Positions 58,741 through 64,000 of a DNA stretch of 64,000 bases are shown one piece after another (positions within the stretch are counted from its first letter, which is position 1; the number at the start of each line of letters is the position of its first letter). Under the pieces are notes generated by a model. The model was not told where the DNA came from, did not search any database, and saw only the letters and a list, made by a program, of their open reading frames with translations. The position numbers were made by a program, and so were the translations under genes. Source of the stretch: Volvox africanus (lineage: Eukaryota; Chlorophyta; Chlorophyceae; Chlamydomonadales; Volvocaceae); NCBI GenBank assembly GCA_030268105.1, contig BSDZ01000003.1:3100001-3164000 (forward strand), in the 5' to 3' direction.

Positions 58741-61700
58741 CCAAAGCAAGCGGACTCGGAGCTCTTGGCCTACCTTGTGCTTGCTCGCGATGACGCCGAT
58801 GCGACAGCGTGCGGGGCTCAGGGCACAGCAGCGAGTGAGGTTTTCAGCGTCGCATTTGCATCGGGGTCACTGTTGCGTCATTTGGGTTGCAGTAGCCGAC
58901 AGGTACGCTTGGCGGAGTGTGGCTTAAGGGGTACCCCTCAAGTATCGCCCTTTTTAATAGTTTCCAAGCGTCAATTTTAACGTGCAGGATTACCTTGCGC
59001 GATTGGGAGCTTGGTTGGTGGCGGATGGGGAGCTCGCTGACCAATTCGCAAAGCTTGTTAGGTACGGAGGGTGCCTGATAGATTCCAATCGGCTCCGCCG
59101 CAAAACCCATCTGCTCAATTCGGCCGTGAGCGGCAGCGAGTACGTCAGCAAAGCCCTTAATATATGCCCTGGTTCACGCGTAGCCAATATATTATAGCAT
59201 GTCCGGCTCGAATGTGCAAGTTTAACGAGTGCGCAGTAACCCACCTCGGAACAGCAAGATTTATTTGCATGGCCGCAGCTCCGCTCTGCTTTGTCCCCTT
59301 TGACTTAATACCCCCATATGTCATTCTCGCCATGTGCCGAGGAACGAACGCCATGAAATTATATGCATGGCAGTGCGCAGCGACTTACCAGCAGTTGCAT
59401 ATACGTACGCTGACGCATGCTGTCCACTTTGTCTTGGCTCGATTTTCTTCCCTGGATTCGAACGCTAGGATTGCGCCCACGGCCAATAGTCCTTTCAAAA
59501 CGTTGGCCCTTTGACGCACAGATGAACGTTTGATCATCACTGTCCTGCGGTTTTCGCGGCCCGACAGTACCTTTCCCCCACTGTCCGGTAGCTGGCATGC
59601 CACAGAAGAAGTATGTATGCGCTGCTTGTTATTCTGCTTGCTCCGCAATGACGCCCCTAACCTGCAGATGTGCCTCCAGTCTCACCAACGGCATAGTGGT
59701 GTACCCGCTGGAGGATGGCATCCAGCTGCAAGATGGGGTCTATAATCTGACTCTCACGGTGAGGGGCCGGGTTCGGAGGTCTGCTTGGCTGACTGTAGGG
59801 GGCTGGGTGTAGGGGGCTGTGACTATTTGAAGAGGTTGATGGCGGCAGTTAGGAATGGTGGTTGGGTGTGTCAAGGTAATTTCATCACGGGCCCCGCAGT
59901 GGCTTGGGAAAATGTCGTCTCCCTACCGCTGGGGCAGTACAAGGGCAAATGCAGGGCTGAAGTGTCATCGCGGGGGGACAAGCGAGCTGGGCGCTGAACC
60001 ACAACGCACCTGCTGTATGCCAAGGATGCTGTATGTCCGGGATAAGTTGAAATAATAATTTATTTCAGGGTTTCTGTGCTGGCGACAGCGACGAAAGTCA
60101 GTTAGGAGTGTTTTTGGAAGCGTGTGCTGTCTGGGACCACTGCACGGTTTCTGAGAAAGGAGGCCCAAGATCTCCATTGTCTCTGTTCCGGTGCCCCGCC
60201 ATGCAGGTGAAATCGTGTCTGATTGTGGACGTGGAGGGTGTGCTGTCGTCTGATGGGGCCGGACAAGGGCGTCCCGCTCTAGCGGTGTCCCATAAACTCA
60301 GCCGCCTGGACGACCTGTCCGCAATGCGGCAGCAGGAGATGGCCCTAACTACCATTCATGCCATCGTCACTGCGATGTTGATGGACGGGTGCGGGGGATC
60401 CGGGTGGAATCACTGCCCCCAAAAGTTGGCTACAAATACAATCTTTAGACACTTCCCGTGCTATAAGCCCACTCCGAGCTACCCTTCAATTTTCCCTGCG
60501 AGTGGTGCATCGAGCCGACGATGTATCTAATTGATTCGGTCACGTAAGTGTACGCAGATCGGACGCGCTCTCTTGTGTATGTGCCTCAACACTGCAGGCG
60601 CGTGGTGTACCAGAACCCCCGCAGTCAGCAATACATGGGAAACCTGGTCAACAGCTTCACCCCAGCGCCGGGCACATCCCTCAGCGCACTGTCCGTGTGC
60701 GTGCACCCTTTGAAACGGCTTTTTGGGTTCGATCCGGAGGCGCTGCAGGCATTTGAGATGGCCATGGCGACTGAGACCGTGAGTTTTGAGGAGCGCCACG
60801 TTTACATACGCATCAGCGTGGGGCGCGTCTGCCGTCACAAGAGCACCTGGCCAAGCAGGGGTTTTTGACTTTGTGGCCGTGAAAATGTGCGTGTACAGTC
60901 GGGGTTGTCACTGTGAACAGCGCATCTCTGATCCATGAGCTTCCTTTCCATGCTGTTTTGTTAATGTCCCTCGCATACAATGACAGGAGTTCCGGCGAAT
61001 AATTAAGGTGCCTAAACGTATCAAGCAACCGCAGCACGGCACTGCTGGGCCCGGCCAGGTCAGCCTCGGTCGGGCTGCCAGCCGTGGGCGTGCCTGTGCG
61101 CAGCGGGAGCGTCCAGGCGGCAGTCGTCTAGTTCACCAGGCCAGCGGTGTGGACTCTCTAGTGCCCGGGCCTGGAGCCAGGGTTGCGTTGGGGCTGGGGA
61201 CTCGGGGAAAAAGCCAGGACACCACCGGTACAAATGGTCCCGTCAGCGCGTTGCGCAGTGCCAGGAGTGGGCTAGTGAGCCGGGAGGGTTCTGTGACCCG
61301 CATCTCACCAGGCAGCATGCGCATAGGCTTTGGGGGTTCTAGTAGGCGGGGCGGAATGACGATGGGTGGCGTCCCGTCCACCATTGCCAGTAGGCGGGGT
61401 AGCGTACTAACGGCACATGCGGGAGCCGGACTGATGGCTGGTGGTACCACGAGCGTGACACCAGGTGCTGCAGCGACAGCGGCGGCTGCCAGCGGCGGCG
61501 CACGGCGCTCTGTGCGGCGTTGCACCTCAGTCATGAATCTGGGGCATCGTGCAGGAGTGGCTAATGATTCGGGGTCATCCCGTCCAAGTAGTACTGTTAC
61601 CAGCCGAACGCCGTCCTTCCTGGCGTTGACGGGTGCAGGCTTAGGTGGGCAGCGTCAGGATCTACGGATGCTGAAGCCCCCTTCTGTCAGTCCCATCGGA

Positions 61701-64000
61701 CCTGCTGCGGCAGCGGTTGTGCAACCCGTGTGCCTGAATGGCTTAAAAGATGGCCAGAGCCCTCCAGAGTCGATGGCAACTGCAGCAGTGGCAGCTAGGT
61801 CTGGCGGCGCCGTGACGTGGACGGCGGGGCTGCCACTGTTAGAGGCGGAAGCAGGCGCTGCGGGTAGCATGTCCGCTGTCGCCAGGGGAGGACCTTCTCC
61901 CGAGCGGACAACTGGCCCCAGCAGCACGGATGTCCTGTTGGATCTGCCTACGGGGATCATGCTGTCGGGTCCGCACGGGCATGAAGGGCCGGACTCTGAC
62001 TCGCAAAGCGAAAGCGAAAGCGGCAAGTCCTCGGCAGGGTGCAGCATTACCCCGGGGACGCTATTTTCCAGGACACGTCGACTTTTGGCCGCGGCCTCGG
62101 CGGAACCCGTGTATATTTCTGGGAAAGGCGGGGCTGAGGCTGACGGCACCATCGCCTCCACCGGTACATCTCCGCAGTTCAGTCCGCGCTCACACTCGCA
62201 TATGCGCCTGGTGCACCAAGAGCAACCAACTGGGACAGCTGCCGAAGTGGCCGGCATTGATGGCAGTGCCAGCCTTACCAACGGCGTGACCGGTTCCGCC
62301 ATTCACCAGTGCACCCGCTCTTTAACTCAGCTGAGCATTGACGGCGACCCCTCTAGCCCACGGCAACTCCTTCGGTCCGCGCGGTCCTTCGCACATGGTA
62401 ACTCACCCGGCAGGTTGTCCATGCAGCCGAACCCAAACTCCGCCACGGATTTATGCAAATCGGTGGACTCCGGCGCCAGCTTGGGGCTTGGACTAGGCTT
62501 GGGGCTGGGCGGGGGAAACGAAGAGAGCGTCACGGAGCGTGCCTCCTTCGTCTCCTCGCGCAGCTCTCGGCTTGGCCGTCATGGCTCATTCATCATGCTG
62601 GGCGGGGGAGGAAGCAGCATCGGCCCTGGTGCGCTGGCAGCCTCCGCCAGTACAGCCTTCCGCCGTTCGGCCAGTGCCGATCCTGCCGGCTTGGGTGCCA
62701 GTGGCTGCAGCAGCCAGAAAGGCACTGGCACTGGCATGCTGAATTCCAGTAGCGGCAATTCCAGCTTCACTGCTTCGCCACGCACATCGGCCCGGGTGCG
62801 CGCGCTGCATCATTTGCGGTCCGTAGACCACCCCCACGTGAAGTTGCGCACACGTTCAGAGACGCACTCTCAGGAGCCGGCGTCGCCGCCGCGGACGGCA
62901 TCGACGATGGTGAATCTGGTCGAGGTGACGCCGACATTTATGGATGCCAACGGGCAGGAGGTGGAGGCGGCGCACCACCCCGACTCTGCAGCACGGCAGT
63001 ATTGCAGCGTTAGCAGCATTGGCACGCGTGCGCATGTTGGGTCGACGCCGGCGCTGCGTGTTCCTGGTGGTCTTCGAGGGTGCGGGTCGGGTGCAGGTCG
63101 AGAGGTGCCGACGACAGGCTCGCCCCCGGCTTTAGGGGCTGCGGGGCCGCTTCTGGCATGTGTGACCGGCATGGTAGGGAGCTCCTCCAGCGGCAATCCC
63201 CCCGGCTTCCGGAACAGCTGCAACCTACTGTCATCAATCCAGGAAGAGGCAATAGAGCAGCGAGGTAGCAAGGAGGATGAAGCCGGGGCGGTAGAGCTCG
63301 GTACGGGAATCACACGCATGACGCTGGCGCCGGACGCGACCTGGTCTGCGGGCAGCGGTGTCCGTCACCGAACGGGCAGCAGCGGCAATGCTGGCGGTAT
63401 GCTGGAGTATGCTGAGCTGGAGGTTTCAGTTGAACAGCAGGCGGAAGCAGTGAGCGGATTCAACCTGCATAGCTTTGTGCTAACACATCTCAACAGCAGC
63501 GGGGGAGGCGTGGAGCGCCCTGCTTCGAGCCACAATGTGCCACTGCCTAGCCTGAACTTGGGTATAGCGTCGGGAACCATTGAGCCAGAAGATTTCTCGT
63601 ATACCAGCGTTGGAGGTGCTGGGTCATACACAAGCGGAGGCAGCAATGGCTTCAGCAACAGCGTGTTTCGTGGTTTTGGAGCTGCTCTGGCGGACAGCCA
63701 CCAGCTGTCAGCCTCATTGTTAGCGCAGCGGCTGCAGACTCCGCGCCAATTTCAGGCGGCAGCTGGCGGCGGCGTCCTCGCCTCCACGTCCGCAGCGACG
63801 GCCGCTAGCGGTGGCGCTAATCCATTACCTTCTGCTCCTACAGTGGCTATGACAGGACCGTCGGCGGCCAGCAGCATGCATGATCACAGGATTACTGCCG
63901 CGTCAGCCGCCGAAGGCAGTGGGGTGGAGAATGCTTTGGTTGTAGGCGCAGTGCCAGCAGTAGGCGGGGGTGTTACCCAGGACGGTCGTAGCCGCCCCTC
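58741..64000 (+). CDS. Large PAS-like sensory protein, both ends missing
   Basis: Exons 58741-58902, 58988-59061, 59668-59758, 60069-60388, 60598-60778 and 60987 to beyond 64000, all phase-consistent. The early exons read YLARLGAWLVADGELADQFA, NGIVVYPLEDGIQLQDGVYN, LDDLSAMRQQEMALTTIHAI and then GRVVYQNPRSQQYMGNLV and LKRLFGFDPEALQAFEMAMA. The GRVVYQNP opening and the preceding linker resemble PAS domains of algal sensor kinases and nucleotide cyclases, but no kinase or cyclase domain is inside the window. The last exon is open for over 1000 codons and is almost entirely low-complexity (Ser, Gly, Ala, Thr, Arg), with short ordered islands (SVDHPHVKLRTRSE, VNLVEVTPTFMDANGQEVEA, EPEDFSYTSV). No stop is reached. 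Family assignment is tentative; coding status is firm. Confidence 0.65.

Noticed and set aside
61655..62302. 215-codon minus-strand frame
   Set aside because: Antisense of the low-complexity plus-strand exon, which is open over 3 kb and continues coding exons.
1..64000. tRNA, rRNA, CRISPR or prophage elements
   Set aside because: No B-box-bearing cloverleaf, no regularly spaced repeats and no phage-type genes were found; splicing shows a eukaryotic nuclear region.

Overview
This window looks like nuclear DNA of a photosynthetic eukaryote, most probably a chlorophyte green alga. Genes are split by many short introns with GT..AG (sometimes GC..AG) borders. There are plastid proteins (a PYG7/Ycf37-type photosystem I assembly factor, a thylakoid-targeted Cys-rich protein, a Rubisco-LSMT-like SET protein) and plant-type families (PP2C, a CBP60-like protein, a NYN + C2H2 protein). 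No operons, ribosome binding sites, CRISPR arrays, rRNA or tRNA were seen. I built gene models by eye: frame, splice consensus, codon phase across every junction, and match to remembered family motifs. Exon borders are therefore predictions. Most multi-exon models close in frame from start to stop, which is strong internal support.

Layout, left to right. 1-512 (+): 3' end of a leucine-rich protein. 1645-1986 (+): acidic ORF. 2129-3160 (+): ZCCHC10-like zinc knuckle / Ser-rich protein. 3991-7938 (-): PP2C phosphatase, with a 1.9-kb intron holding a 219-bp tandem duplication. 9146-9277 (-): lone FAD-binding exon. 10384-11361 (-): V-ATPase c''. 13738-20138 (-): 14-exon CBP60-like protein, 1011 aa. 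21160-21654 (-): unidentified C-terminal exons. 21948-23504 (-): thylakoid Cys-rich protein. 23740-28718 (+): PUM3/Puf6. 30050-30468 (-): small two-exon ORF. 32604-33671 (-): NYN + C2H2 protein, whose ATG overlaps the stop codon of an unidentified upstream gene (33671-34193). 34696-37889 (+): PYG7. 39074-41960 (-): HUS1. 43228-45929 (+): villin-headpiece protein. 46608-48124 (-): protein tyrosine phosphatase. 50039-53810 (-): LSMT-like SET protein. 54021-56951 (+): METTL21-type methyltransferase. 58741-64000 (+): large PAS-like protein running off the window.

Functional picture. The genes are not a pathway cluster; this is ordinary mixed gene order. Two pairs are divergent with short shared 5' regions (thylakoid protein / PUM3, 235 bp; SET protein / methyltransferase, 210 bp), and VHP / PTP are convergent. 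The observations most worth checking are an apparent CBP60 homologue outside land plants with a long Gln/Gly-rich tail, a SET domain lacking the usual catalytic motifs, a probable frame problem in the last HUS1 exon, the >1000-codon low-complexity exon at the right end, and several intronic duplications and hairpins. I found no clear case of a wholly new system.
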